Shown piece by piece: positions 36,815 through 46,221 of a stretch of DNA of 64,000 bases. How positions within the stretch are numbered: the stretch's first letter is position 1; each line of letters starts with the position of its first letter. The stretch comes from Calothrix sp. PCC 6303. Lineage in GTDB: Bacteria; Cyanobacteriota; Cyanobacteriia; Cyanobacteriales; Nostocaceae. The stretch is from NCBI RefSeq assembly GCF_000317435.1, contig NC_019751.1, positions 5,332,001 through 5,396,000 of the forward strand, read 5' to 3'. A model generated the notes under the pieces. That model was given only the letters and a program-made list of their open reading frames with translations. It did no database searches and had not been told where the DNA came from. A program made the translations under genes and the position numbers.

Positions 36815-39800
36815 ATGGACACATCAGATTTTTTGCTCAATAACGAATTAGGAAGCGAGTACTGGGTAGCTTTAGGAATTGCCATCAGTAAACTTGGAAT
36901 TCTCCTTGAAGATGCAGATCTCGACCAGAAAATAACTTTGACTTTTGGTAGTAATACCAATATCAACCTTGCTAAATCTGTAATGACTGATTTAGTTAAT
37001 TCTCAGAATCTACCTCAAATTAAAATTGTCACAGCAGCGACAATTAACGGTGCTAAGGGTGCTTTTGATCGTTTTGACAATACAGTTTATTTATCCAGTG
37101 AGTTTTTAACTCAAAATACAAATAATCAAGAAGCAATTGCTAGGGTAATTTTAGAAGAATTTGGTCACTATATAGATGCCAAAATCAACATTCAAGATGC
37201 AGCAGGTGATGAAGGAGCAATTTTTTCAACATTAGCTGAAGGTAAAACCCTATCTGAAGCTGAAATTTCCAGTTTAAAATCAGAAAATGACAGCACGACA
37301 ATTGTTGTCAATGGTGAAGCCAGAACTGTAGAATTATCTGGTACTTACGGAAATATCACAATTGATGGTAATGCTAGTGATTGGACTGCTGCTGATAGAT
37401 TAGAGACTCCTGGAACTACACTACCTGGATATGAAATCTACGCTAAATATGCAGGTGATAATTACATTTTTGCGATAAAATCCGATAGCAATCCAATTGG
37501 TGCTGGTACAACTTTCTGGTTGAATACCGATAGAAATGCAGATACAGGTTACTCAATCTTTGGTATTCCTGGATTAGGTGGTTCAGAATATAACGTTGAT
37601 TTTTCTGCAACTGGACAACCATCTCTTTACACTGGGGGTGCTGGAGAAACTTTAGTTAATGGTGCTTTAGATTTTGCTTACGGTGCGAATAATCAATTTG
37701 TAGAGTTTGCAGTTCCTATATCTCAACTAAATGGGACACCAGAAGCTATAGACGTATTAACTGATATTAACAATATCAGCTTTTTACCTGGTGATTATGC
37801 AACCCAAAAATATACAGTCACCACCACAGGAAACAATCCCCCACCACCACCAGCAGTATTTGGGAACATCACCCTCGACGGAAACTTAAGCGATTGGACA
37901 GTAAGCGATCGCTTAGACTATAAACTGGGGTCAGGACAACCAGGGTTTGAGATTTATGGCAAGTATTCAGGTGATGCTTATATCTTTGCTTTTAAGTCTA
38001 CTAGTACCCAAATTGGTGCAGGTACGACTGTTTGGCTAAATACTGACAGAAACCCCAATACAGGTTCTCCTGTATTCGGAATTCCTGGTATTGGTGGTTC
38101 AGAATATAATATTAACTTTTCTGCGGATGGTAAGCCATATCTCTACACAGGTGCAGCAGCACAGAATATTGTCAGTAATAACCCTCTGGATTTTGGTTAT
38201 GGCAGTAACAATCAAATAGTAGAATTTGCTGTCAAAATATCTGACTTAAATGGCGCACCGCAAGCGATTGACGTATTAACCGATATTAACAACCTTAACT
38301 TTTTACCTGGTGACTATGTAAATCAAAAATATACAGTTTTTGCCACACCACCGGTACTACCAGCAAGAACAGATTTTAGTAAGAATGTAGGTATTGTTTT
38401 TTCGGAGACGACAGCGAAGCAGTTCTTTGATGAAAAAGCTTATACTCAGCTATTTTTATCAATGCAATACCAAGCTATGCAAGCTGGTATTCCCTTTGAT
38501 ATTCTCACAGAAAATGACCTCACTGATATTAATAAGATTGCCAATTACGATGCTTTAATCTTCCCTTCTTTCCGCAACGTTCAAGCTAGTAAACTAGAGG
38601 CAATTGAACAAACCCTATCTGATGCGGTTTACAAATATAATATTGGCATTATTACTGCTGGGGACTTTTTAACCAACGACGAAAATAACAATCCCTTAGC
38701 TGGTGATGCTTATATTCGGATGAAACAGTTTCTAAATGTTGCCAGAAACAGTGGTGGAGGTCCTGTAAATGGTAGCCTCATTGCTGAAGATATAAATCAT
38801 TCAGTAATGGAAGAGTATGTTGCCGGAGAGGAAATTCGTAGCTATAACAATATCTTTTTTAATAGCTATGATGATGGCTTTACTAATGATGATAATCAAC
38901 CAACAGTTCTTGCCGATTTTAAAGTTGGCGATCAAAAATATAACGCAGTTCTAGCAACACAAACAGGTGGTAGAAATGTGCATTTTGCCACCGAAGCATT
39001 CATGGGGGATAATAATTTAGTCTGGAAAGCTTTACAATGGGCTGTTTTAGATGATCAACCCAGTGTTCGCTTAAATATGAGCCGGGATGCCAGTATTTTT
39101 ATCTCCCGCAATGACATGGATATATCTAAGGAATTCCCTGAGGTAAATCCTGTAAATGATCAGGGTCAAGAATTACCTGGCGTTTACGATAAGATGATCC
39201 CAATTATTGAAAAGTGGAAGCAAGATTATAATTTTGTTGGTTCCTATTACATCAATATTGGTAATGATCCAGCAGATGGACAATACACCGATTGGAGTGT
39301 TTCTAAACCATATTATGACAAAATATTAGCTTTAGAAAGTGAAATTGGTACCCACTCATATACCCATCCCTACAATACTAGTTTATTAACTCCTGCACAA
39401 TTAGATTTTGAGTTCAATCAATCTAAAATTATTATTGAACAACAATTAGGGATTCAGGTTAAAGGCGCTGCTATTCCTGGAAATCCAGAGTCAGTATATG
39501 TTTCTACTGAACTAAATAAATATCTAGATTATGTTACAGGAGGGTATTCAGGTGTAGGTGCTGGTTATCCAAATGCCTTTGGTTTTATGTTTCCAGGTAA
39601 TGACTTTGTGTACATGGCTCCCAACATGTCCTTTGATTTTTCATTACTTGAATTCCAGAAGTTGACCCCAGAACAAGCAGAAGCAAAATGGGCAAGTGAG
39701 TATCAACAACTTACCAATAAATCTGCACAAGCAATTCTACATTTCCCTTGGCATGATTATGCACCTACTGTTTGGGATCCTGACCCAACAGATAACATTC

Positions 39801-41884
39801 CGGCACCACCTTATACTGAACAAATGTTCACTAATGTGATTGCTAATGCATATAACAACAATACAGAATTTGTCACAGTTGCAGAACTTAGTCAACGGAT
39901 TAAGAGTTTTGAAAAATCTAAGTTATTTATCGAAAATAGTGGCAATACTATCACTGCAAAAGTCCAATCTTTAGATACTGGAGCCTTTGGTTTAAATGTT
40001 GAAAAAGGACAAACAATCCAAAGTGTAACTAATTGGTATGCCTATGATAAAGACACAGTTTTCTTACCAGCCACTGGAGGCGAATTCAAAATTAATTTGG
40101 GTACAGTCCAAGATGATGTCACCCGAATTATTGACTTACCAATGCGAGCAGAATTAACTTCTGTAGTCGGTGACGGTATCAACCTAGATTTCTCCTTCAT
40201 TGGTGCGGGAAAAGTTACCCTTGATGTGCAAAATCCCCTTGGTTTGAAACTATTTACTCAAGGTGCAGACAGTACCATCTTTGATGGCAACATCTTGCAA
40301 ATGAACTTTAATAGTTTTACTCAACATACAGCTAAAGTAAAATTCCTTGAAGATGTAGCGCCAATTGTTGCTAATCCCATTGCAAATATTAGCGTCAATG
40401 AAGATGCACCTATCACCACAATCGACTTAACCAATGTCTTTACCGATGTAGATGATCCTCAAAGTGGAATATTTAAAACTATTCTGAGTAACAGCAATAG
40501 TAATTTAGTCACCACCAGCATCGTTAATAATATTCTCACCCTCAACTATTTACCTAACCAATTTGGAACTTCCCAAGTTACTGTTCGTGCCACATCAGGC
40601 GGTAAAACAGTAGATAATACCTTTAGCGTCAACGTTAACTCCATAGATGATGCACCTTTGGTTGCCAATGCGATCGCTAATGTCAATATCAACGAAGATG
40701 AAGCTAATACCGTCATTGATTTAGCCAATGTCTTCACCGATATTGATAATGACCCCACAGCAATCATCAAAACACTTCAATCCAACAGCAATGGTAATTT
40801 AATTAATGCCAGCATCGTTGATGGTAAACTAACCCTGACTCCCCAAGCTAACCAATTTGGAACCAGTCAAATCACCATTCGTGGTACATCCAATGGTTTG
40901 AGTGTAGACAACACCTTCAGCGTCAACGTCAACCCCATAGATGATGCACCCATAGTTGCCAATGCCATCGCTGATATCTCCGTTAATCAAGATGCAGCCG
41001 ACACCGTAATCGATTTAGCCAATGTCTTCACCGACATTGATAATAGTGCAACAGCAATTATCAAGGCAATTAAGAGCAATTCTAATACGGAAGTAGTAAA
41101 TGCCAGCATTGTTGGTAACAAATTAACCGTTGATTATCAACCCAACCAGTTTGGTACTGCTCAAATTACTGTTAGTGCTACATCCAATGGTATTACTGTT
41201 GATGATACCTTCAATATTAACGTCAAAGCAGTTGGTAATATCATCAATGGTACAAATTTTGCAAACACCATCAACGGAACTAGTAGTAGAGATATCATCT
41301 CTGGATTAGCAGGTAATGACATAATTTATGCTCAGGGTGGTAACGATACCATATTTGGTGGTGATGGTATAGACAGCATCCAGAGTGGTGATGGTAACGA
41401 TATTGTCTATGGAGATGCTGGAAATGACAACTTACAGGGCAACAATGGTAACGATAGATTAATTGGTGGCAAAGGTAACGACACCCTCCTAGGTGGTGCA
41501 GGTATTGACACCCTAATTGGTGTTAATCCTAACGATACCCTAGCAGGTATTGGTGAAATCGATACTTTAACTGGTGGTACTCAAGCTGACTTGTTTGTTT
41601 TAGGCGATCGCACTCAAGCCTACTACAACGATGGTAACAACACCACATCTGGAACAGGGGATTATGCTCAAATTACCGACTTTTCCAGATTTGAAGGAGA
41701 TAAAATTCAACTTCACGGTAGTGCTGCTAATTACAAATTAGGTTCTACCTCTTTCCTTAGTTACCTGTTGGGTACTGGTACCAATATCTACCTCACAACT
41801 GGTGGTCAGGATGAACTAATTGCAGTTGTTAAAGGAGATACCCTCAACCTCAGTCTCAATAGTACTGCTTTCACTTTCGTTTAA
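36815..41884 (+). CDS. Giant secreted RTX protein with polysaccharide-deacetylase core (PelA/Agd3-like)
   Basis: A 1689-aa protein without a signal peptide. The N-terminal about 175 residues include ILEEFGHYID, a common opening of cyanobacterial RTX proteins. Two CBM9-like modules follow (about 179-340 and 349-510, starting NITIDGNASDW and NITLDGNLSDW), then a Rossmann-like region (about 520-750). Next comes a deacetylase-like domain (about 755-1070) with SRNDMD (Asp767, Asp769) and HSYTH (His847, His851), the metal-site pattern of CE4/CE18 enzymes. Three cadherin-like repeats (about 1185-1475), RTX nonapeptides (GGxGxDxxx type, about 1490-1590) and a type I secretion-like end complete it. 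Likely exported by a type I system and acting on the exopolysaccharide; substrate inferred. Confidence 0.87.
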   Translation: MDTSDFLLNNELGSEYWVALGIAISKLGILLEDADLDQKITLTFGSNTNINLAKSVMTDLVNSQNLPQIKIVTAATINGAKGAFDRFDNTVYLSSEFLTQNTNNQEAIARVILEEFGHYIDAKINIQDAAGDEGAIFSTLAEGKTLSEAEISSLKSENDSTTIVVNGEARTVELSGTYGNITIDGNASDWTAADRLETPGTTLPGYEIYAKYAGDNYIFAIKSDSNPIGAGTTFWLNTDRNADTGYSIFGIPGLGGSEYNVDFSATGQPSLYTGGAGETLVNGALDFAYGANNQFVEFAVPISQLNGTPEAIDVLTDINNISFLPGDYATQKYTVTTTGNNPPPPPAVFGNITLDGNLSDWTVSDRLDYKLGSGQPGFEIYGKYSGDAYIFAFKSTSTQIGAGTTVWLNTDRNPNTGSPVFGIPGIGGSEYNINFSADGKPYLYTGAAAQNIVSNNPLDFGYGSNNQIVEFAVKISDLNGAPQAIDVLTDINNLNFLPGDYVNQKYTVFATPPVLPARTDFSKNVGIVFSETTAKQFFDEKAYTQLFLSMQYQAMQAGIPFDILTENDLTDINKIANYDALIFPSFRNVQASKLEAIEQTLSDAVYKYNIGIITAGDFLTNDENNNPLAGDAYIRMKQFLNVARNSGGGPVNGSLIAEDINHSVMEEYVAGEEIRSYNNIFFNSYDDGFTNDDNQPTVLADFKVGDQKYNAVLATQTGGRNVHFATEAFMGDNNLVWKALQWAVLDDQPSVRLNMSRDASIFISRNDMDISKEFPEVNPVNDQGQELPGVYDKMIPIIEKWKQDYNFVGSYYINIGNDPADGQYTDWSVSKPYYDKILALESEIGTHSYTHPYNTSLLTPAQLDFEFNQSKIIIEQQLGIQVKGAAIPGNPESVYVSTELNKYLDYVTGGYSGVGAGYPNAFGFMFPGNDFVYMAPNMSFDFSLLEFQKLTPEQAEAKWASEYQQLTNKSAQAILHFPWHDYAPTVWDPDPTDNIPAPPYTEQMFTNVIANAYNNNTEFVTVAELSQRIKSFEKSKLFIENSGNTITAKVQSLDTGAFGLNVEKGQTIQSVTNWYAYDKDTVFLPATGGEFKINLGTVQDDVTRIIDLPMRAELTSVVGDGINLDFSFIGAGKVTLDVQNPLGLKLFTQGADSTIFDGNILQMNFNSFTQHTAKVKFLEDVAPIVANPIANISVNEDAPITTIDLTNVFTDVDDPQSGIFKTILSNSNSNLVTTSIVNNILTLNYLPNQFGTSQVTVRATSGGKTVDNTFSVNVNSIDDAPLVANAIANVNINEDEANTVIDLANVFTDIDNDPTAIIKTLQSNSNGNLINASIVDGKLTLTPQANQFGTSQITIRGTSNGLSVDNTFSVNVNPIDDAPIVANAIADISVNQDAADTVIDLANVFTDIDNSATAIIKAIKSNSNTEVVNASIVGNKLTVDYQPNQFGTAQITVSATSNGITVDDTFNINVKAVGNIINGTNFANTINGTSSRDIISGLAGNDIIYAQGGNDTIFGGDGIDSIQSGDGNDIVYGDAGNDNLQGNNGNDRLIGGKGNDTLLGGAGIDTLIGVNPNDTLAGIGEIDTLTGGTQADLFVLGDRTQAYYNDGNNTTSGTGDYAQITDFSRFEGDKIQLHGSAANYKLGSTSFLSYLLGTGTNIYLTTGGQDELIAVVKGDTLNLSLNSTAFTFV

Positions 41885-41894
41885 ATCTTCTCAC

Positions 41895-41987
41895 AGGGGT
41901 TGTGTCAACAAGAGGAAAAGTGGCAAGGGGGAAAAGCTCCATTTCCCCTGCCTCTTCTGGTCAATACAGCAGTAAAACACAACCCCT
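41895..41987. terminator. Nested large inverted repeat after the RTX gene
   Basis: AGGGGTTGTGT (41895-41905) pairs with ACACAACCCCT (41977-41987), and inside it GGCAAGGGGGAAA (41922-41934) pairs with TTTCCCCTGCC (41942-41952). The structure starts 11 bases after the RTX stop and could terminate its transcript. It might also be a small mobile hairpin. Confidence 0.6.
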
Positions 41988-42026
41988 CACTCTTCAATTT
42001 CACTTTTTATAACAATTTACAATAGT

Positions 42027-43115
42027 ATGTTGACTTTCAAGCCAATCAATGAGTTTATAAACATCAAAAATAACGTTGTGAGTTCAGATCAGCATTTAAA
42101 GGAAAATGCAAAAATTGTTGCTATTGGTGGTGGAACTGGCTTATCAAATATATTGAGAGGTCTGAAAAAATACAGCGACAATATCACGGCTATTGTGGCT
42201 GTAACTGATGATGGTGGTTCATCAGGAAGACTCAGACGAGAAAATGGTGTGTTACCACCGGGAGATATTCGCAGTTGTTTGGTAGCCTTAGCAGATGAAG
42301 AAAAGCCGCTGACAGAACTATTTCAATATCGGTTTGCAACAGGTGTCGGTTTGGCAGGTCACAGTTTTGGTAACTTGTTTCTAACAGCCATGAGTGAAAT
42401 AGCGGGTGATTTAGAAAGAGCGATCGCATTTAGCTCTGAAGTATTATCTGTACGTGGACAGGTTTTACCAGTAACCCTGAGTGATGTCCGTCTTTGGGCA
42501 AAACTCAGCGATGGTAGAGAAATTGAAGGAGAATCAAATATCACTGCCGCAGGGGGTAAAATTAAGCAAATTGGTTGTCTCCCTGCCAACCCCCCAGCCT
42601 TACCAGCAGCCATTAAAGCCATTGAGGAAGCAGACTTAATTGTCATTGGTCCCGGCAGTCTTTATACTAGTATTATCCCTAACCTATTAGTACCTCAAAT
42701 TCGAGAAGCGATCGCTAAAAGTCAAGTACCCCGGATTTATATTTGCAACATCATGACCCAACCTGGAGAAACTGATAGTTACACTGTTTCTGACCATATT
42801 CGTGCTATCGATCAAGTATGCGATCGCAAATTATTTGATGCAGTCTTAACCCATCGCGGAATTCCTTCAGTTCAAGCATTGATGCACTACGCAAACAAGA
42901 ACTCTTATCCCGTAGTTGTAGATAAAGAAGAAGTGAGAACAAAGTTAGGAAGACAAATTGTCTCTGCAAATGTAATGGATGAGGATGCAAATGTGGGTTA
43001 TGTTCGACATAATTATCAACATTTGGCAAATGTTTTAATGACATGGTATGACCTTAGTGTATCGGCATCATCTCCAAAAAAATCAAAATTTCAAGTTAAC
43101 ACCATCTCTGCTTAA
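42027..43115 (+). CDS. yvcK: YvcK/CofD-like gluconeogenesis factor
   Basis: A 362-aa protein with the family motifs [75 protein letters not shown] and [13 protein letters not shown]. YvcK proteins are needed for growth on gluconeogenic substrates and for correct cell-wall synthesis, and the Bacillus protein binds UDP-GlcNAc. That fits a neighbourhood handling UDP-sugars, but the gene may simply be adjacent. It is shorter than cyanobacterial versions with N-terminal membrane segments. Start at 42027 without a clear ribosome-binding site. Confidence 0.9.
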   Translation: MLTFKPINEFINIKNNVVSSDQHLKENAKIVAIGGGTGLSNILRGLKKYSDNITAIVAVTDDGGSSGRLRRENGVLPPGDIRSCLVALADEEKPLTELFQYRFATGVGLAGHSFGNLFLTAMSEIAGDLERAIAFSSEVLSVRGQVLPVTLSDVRLWAKLSDGREIEGESNITAAGGKIKQIGCLPANPPALPAAIKAIEEADLIVIGPGSLYTSIIPNLLVPQIREAIAKSQVPRIYICNIMTQPGETDSYTVSDHIRAIDQVCDRKLFDAVLTHRGIPSVQALMHYANKNSYPVVVDKEEVRTKLGRQIVSANVMDEDANVGYVRHNYQHLANVLMTWYDLSVSASSPKKSKFQVNTISA

Positions 43116-43244
43116 TTTGATTCAAAAAAATCATCATCAGAAAATAAAAAGTAAAAAGCTTTTCTGTTATTATACTTTTTACTCTATTTAAAAACTTGAT
43201 TTAAAATTTACCAACGAACATTTAAACTCTAAGAATACTATCAG

Positions 43245-44363
43245 ATGACTTTAGAATCTGAAAAGCTAATAGCTTTAATTGATGCCGTCCAGGGAATTAG
43301 TCCAGAACTTGCTGATTTTTGGCAAGCAACTGCCATTATCGAATCTTTAGGCTATACAGACGGTATTATTCTTCAAGAATTTGGCTTTCCAGATGCATTG
43401 TCTTTAGGTAAATATGTATACGAACATCATCATCCTTCTAAAATTCAACCACAAATAGCACCACATAAAAGCCTAAGGCAAAATATTTTAGAACAACTAA
43501 AAATATTTGTTTCTCAATTTTCTCGTAGTTTTCTTTATGCAGTCCCTTTACTATCCATATTACTTTTAGAATATATTCATCTGGGTAAAAGTAATGAATT
43601 ACTACCACCTAAACTAGCTTCTCTGATTACCCTAGCAACAATGGCTAGTCTCACTATCAGCGGTGGATTTGTCCAAATGATTAGCCGCAGAGGAGAATTT
43701 TATCTCAATTTAGGTGAGCCAATTCAAGGTAAACGAGTTTGTTTTCCAATTCTATATTTAGGAACTTTTACTAGTATTATTTTAGGTTTGGTTGCTGTTT
43801 GGCTAGGTTTTTATCAAGGTCTTTTTCTCGATGAATATTTAATGCTAGCAGCGTTATATTATTTAGGATTAAGTTTGCTGTGGATGTTGTTGGCAGTTCT
43901 TTCTGTTCAACTACCATCAATTACGCCAGTTATTTTGATTGGCGTAGCCGCCATTTTTCTAATTTTAAAAATTTTCGCAGGGATTAATGCTTTAGAAGCC
44001 CAGATGCTAACAATGGGTATTACCTTAGCTTTTGTTGGAGGATTGATCGTATATGAATATAATAAGCACAAAAAAGCCGAACAAAAAACTAAAAATAAAG
44101 TTAAATTACCCCGCTTAAGCGCCCTAATTTACTTATTGTCTCCTTACTTTTTCTACGGCATTGCTTATTTTAGCTTTATTTTTGCCGATAGAATTATAGC
44201 TGGTTGGGCAATTGATTCAGCTTCTGGATTGATATTTGCTGTCAGTGCAAATTATCAAAAAAGTATGGATTTAGCTTTGGTCAATTTCTTAGTCCTGGTA
44301 CCTGTAGTAGAATATTTAAGTTACCAATTATTAAATATTGGTATTCTAATTCTGCTAATATAA
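43245..44363 (+). CDS. Polytopic membrane protein, N-terminal part of a frameshifted gene (possibly PelG-like)
   Basis: The frame gives 372 aa: a soluble N-terminus of about 85 residues, then about eight hydrophobic segments with the notable stretch SPYFFYGIAYFSFIFADRII. It ends abruptly after VEYLSYQLLN. At about 44334-44336 a shift by one base (restoring a missing base in TTAAATATTGG) gives LLKYWYSNSANITSDKIKKY and leads in frame into the segment at 44432-44791. The joined protein would be about 515 aa with 11-12 helices. The pattern recalls PelG, the membrane partner of PelF, but this assignment is weak. Sequencing error and true mutation cannot be distinguished. Confidence 0.6.
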   Translation: MTLESEKLIALIDAVQGISPELADFWQATAIIESLGYTDGIILQEFGFPDALSLGKYVYEHHHPSKIQPQIAPHKSLRQNILEQLKIFVSQFSRSFLYAVPLLSILLLEYIHLGKSNELLPPKLASLITLATMASLTISGGFVQMISRRGEFYLNLGEPIQGKRVCFPILYLGTFTSIILGLVAVWLGFYQGLFLDEYLMLAALYYLGLSLLWMLLAVLSVQLPSITPVILIGVAAIFLILKIFAGINALEAQMLTMGITLAFVGGLIVYEYNKHKKAEQKTKNKVKLPRLSALIYLLSPYFFYGIAYFSFIFADRIIAGWAIDSASGLIFAVSANYQKSMDLALVNFLVLVPVVEYLSYQLLNIGILILLI

Positions 44364-44431
44364 CATCAGATAAAATTAAAAAATATTCTAACAAACTATT
44401 TTCTTGTTACCGCTTAGTTATTATCTCAGTT

Positions 44432-44791
44432 GTGGTATGTTTCACATTATTTTCATGGCTAATATTTAATGTCCTAAAGCCTAATTCTTGGGGAATAAAA
44501 GAAAATTTACTTTTAGTTTGTGGTTGTTTAGGATACTTATTTTTCGTGATTGGTTTACTGAATGCAATCTTACTATTTAGCATTAACCAGGCATTAGTAG
44601 TTGTTCAGACTATTCTTCCATCTCTGCTTTTGAATATTAGTTTGGGTTATATCCTTGCCAATGCCATTAATCCAGACTGTTCTGTAATTGGTTTAGTAAG
44701 TGGTGCAGTTATGTTTATGATGCTTTCTAGCCGAGAAGTTTTGCTGGCAATGAAACAGCCCGACTATATTTATTATCTCAGCGGTTATTAA
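44432..44791 (+). CDS. Membrane protein segment, C-terminal part of the frameshifted gene
   Basis: The frame is open from before 44364. The GTG at 44432 is only the first formal start and lacks a ribosome-binding site. It encodes about four hydrophobic segments (LGYLFFVIGLLNAILLFSIN and others) and ends in MKQPDYIYYLSGY. It lies in the frame reached from 43245-44363 by a one-base correction, so it is best read as the C-terminal third of one protein rather than an independent gene. Confidence 0.55.
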   Translation: MVCFTLFSWLIFNVLKPNSWGIKENLLLVCGCLGYLFFVIGLLNAILLFSINQALVVVQTILPSLLLNISLGYILANAINPDCSVIGLVSGAVMFMMLSSREVLLAMKQPDYIYYLSGY

Positions 44792-44871
44792 CAAATATTC
44801 ACAGGGAACAGTTTACTGGTTCGTAGGCTCTGCCTCTGATCTAAACTGGAGACGGAGCCAAAGAATATGCA

Positions 44872-44892
44872 TTCCTTGCCGGAGACAAGGAA
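44872..44892. terminator. Hairpin between convergent genes
   Basis: TTCCTTG (44872-44878) pairs with CAAGGAA (44886-44892) around a seven-base loop, in the 148-bp space between the polytopic protein and the DMT transporter. No T-tract follows, so termination is only a possibility. Confidence 0.4.
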
Positions 44893-44939
44893 CGAGTTAT
44901 ATCACAGATATTGCGTGAAAATTGAACCTCTAAAAAAGG

Positions 44940-45854
44940 TCAAACACCTTGTTCTTTAACTAACTTAATTAAAGGTTTATCACTGTTTGCTTCAGCTTCT
45001 GAAGGTGTCTTATCTTGAGGTATTTGACTAAGAACTAGTGCAGCCAAAATCAATACAGCGCCGACTATGCCACGGGTTCCCAATTGCTCACCTAAGAGAA
45101 AATATGAGAAAATAACCGAGAATAAAGGCTCCAAAGTGTAAAGTAAAGCAGATTCATAACCCGAAACCCAACGCTGTGCTAAAGTTTGAAGCCAAATGGC
45201 AATGGCAGTTGCCACCACTGCTAGATATACAATTGGTTGCCAATGCTCCTCAATTACATTAAACTGGCTAAAAATTTGCGAGTTACTCCAAAGTGTGCCA
45301 AGTCCACCAATAAATAGAAGTTGAACACCAGTAAGCGGCAAGGTGGAGTGACGTGAAGCAACTTGCTCTAGAAATAAGATATAAACTGCATAGACAACTG
45401 CATCCACAAACATCAACAAATCACCAATTCCTAACTCCCCTCCTTCCCAAAACATTGCACCGATACCAAGCACAGCCAATCCAGATGCGAGGAAAGTTCT
45501 GAGCATCACGCGCCGACCGCTCAACAATCCCAAAAGAGGTACAATTAGTGTACTCAGGCTAGCTATAAATACTGCTCGATTTGCAGGTATAGTTCCAAGT
45601 GCAACGGTTTCAATTGCTAAGTAGAGAAAAAGTAAAAAGCCTATAGTAACCCCGTCACGGAGCAATTTTAAATTGAGATTGCGTAAATACCCAGCGAAAA
45701 ACGCTGATGCGACGATAAAGCGTGCGGCGATTAACGTGCTTGGTGAAAGGCTACTAACAATATCTTTGGTTAATGGAAAAGTGGTAGCGCCAATTAAATT
45801 GACAAGGATCAGCAGTATTATCCCTTTAAAGTGTGATTTACTTTCAGTTTGCAT
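44940..45854 (-). CDS. EamA-family drug/metabolite transporter
   Basis: A 304-aa protein with ten hydrophobic helices in two EamA repeats. The first contains LVNLIGATTFPLTKDIV and SPSTLIAARFIVASAFF, the second VYAVYILFLEQVASR and the late ESALLYTLEPLFSVIFSYFLLGE, the hallmark of the repeat's end. DMT proteins export or import small metabolites such as amino acids; the substrate is unknown. The start is well placed at 45854. Confidence 0.88.
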   Translation of the reverse strand: MQTESKSHFKGIILLILVNLIGATTFPLTKDIVSSLSPSTLIAARFIVASAFFAGYLRNLNLKLLRDGVTIGFLLFLYLAIETVALGTIPANRAVFIASLSTLIVPLLGLLSGRRVMLRTFLASGLAVLGIGAMFWEGGELGIGDLLMFVDAVVYAVYILFLEQVASRHSTLPLTGVQLLFIGGLGTLWSNSQIFSQFNVIEEHWQPIVYLAVVATAIAIWLQTLAQRWVSGYESALLYTLEPLFSVIFSYFLLGEQLGTRGIVGAVLILAALVLSQIPQDKTPSEAEANSDKPLIKLVKEQGV

Positions 45855-45992
45855 AAGATCCTAGACAGCGCCATGTAACAACATTTTATTAAAAAACACA
45901 GATTAGGGGCAATATTGCCCGTAAAATGCGCTTGTGATTTTAATTGACTAGTGATTTTATAGACTGAACTGGTAAAATAACCTAGGCAAATG

Positions 45993-46035
45993 TTATGATA
46001 ATATCATAAAAATTCACAAAAAGTATCATAATACT
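45993..46035. promoter_or_regulatory. Two AT-rich palindromes upstream of the DMT transporter
   Basis: TTATGAT/ATCATAA (45993-46009) and AGTAT/ATACT (about 46022-46035) lie about 140-180 bp before the transporter start, in the 45855-46221 gap. They could be operator sites. The regulator is unknown, and AT-rich composition makes chance palindromes likely. Confidence 0.3.
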
Positions 46036-46221
46036 CAGTAATTATTTCAACATTGGTGATCAATAAAAGTTCAATTTATTTATCAATAGTAGAGGGGTTT
46101 AATACCCCCACTGCCTACTGCCTTCTTCAAATATGGGACAAAAAATCACCAAAACAGACTTGACCTCTCCCGTAGGCTTATAGCCGTGGGGAGTGTCAAT
46201 ACAAGACTTTTGCTGCTGATC

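Noticed and set aside
41270-41590. Regular short DNA repeats that might suggest a CRISPR array
   Set aside because: They encode RTX glycine/aspartate nonapeptides in frame with the 1689-aa protein; there are no spacers. No CRISPR array was seen in the window.
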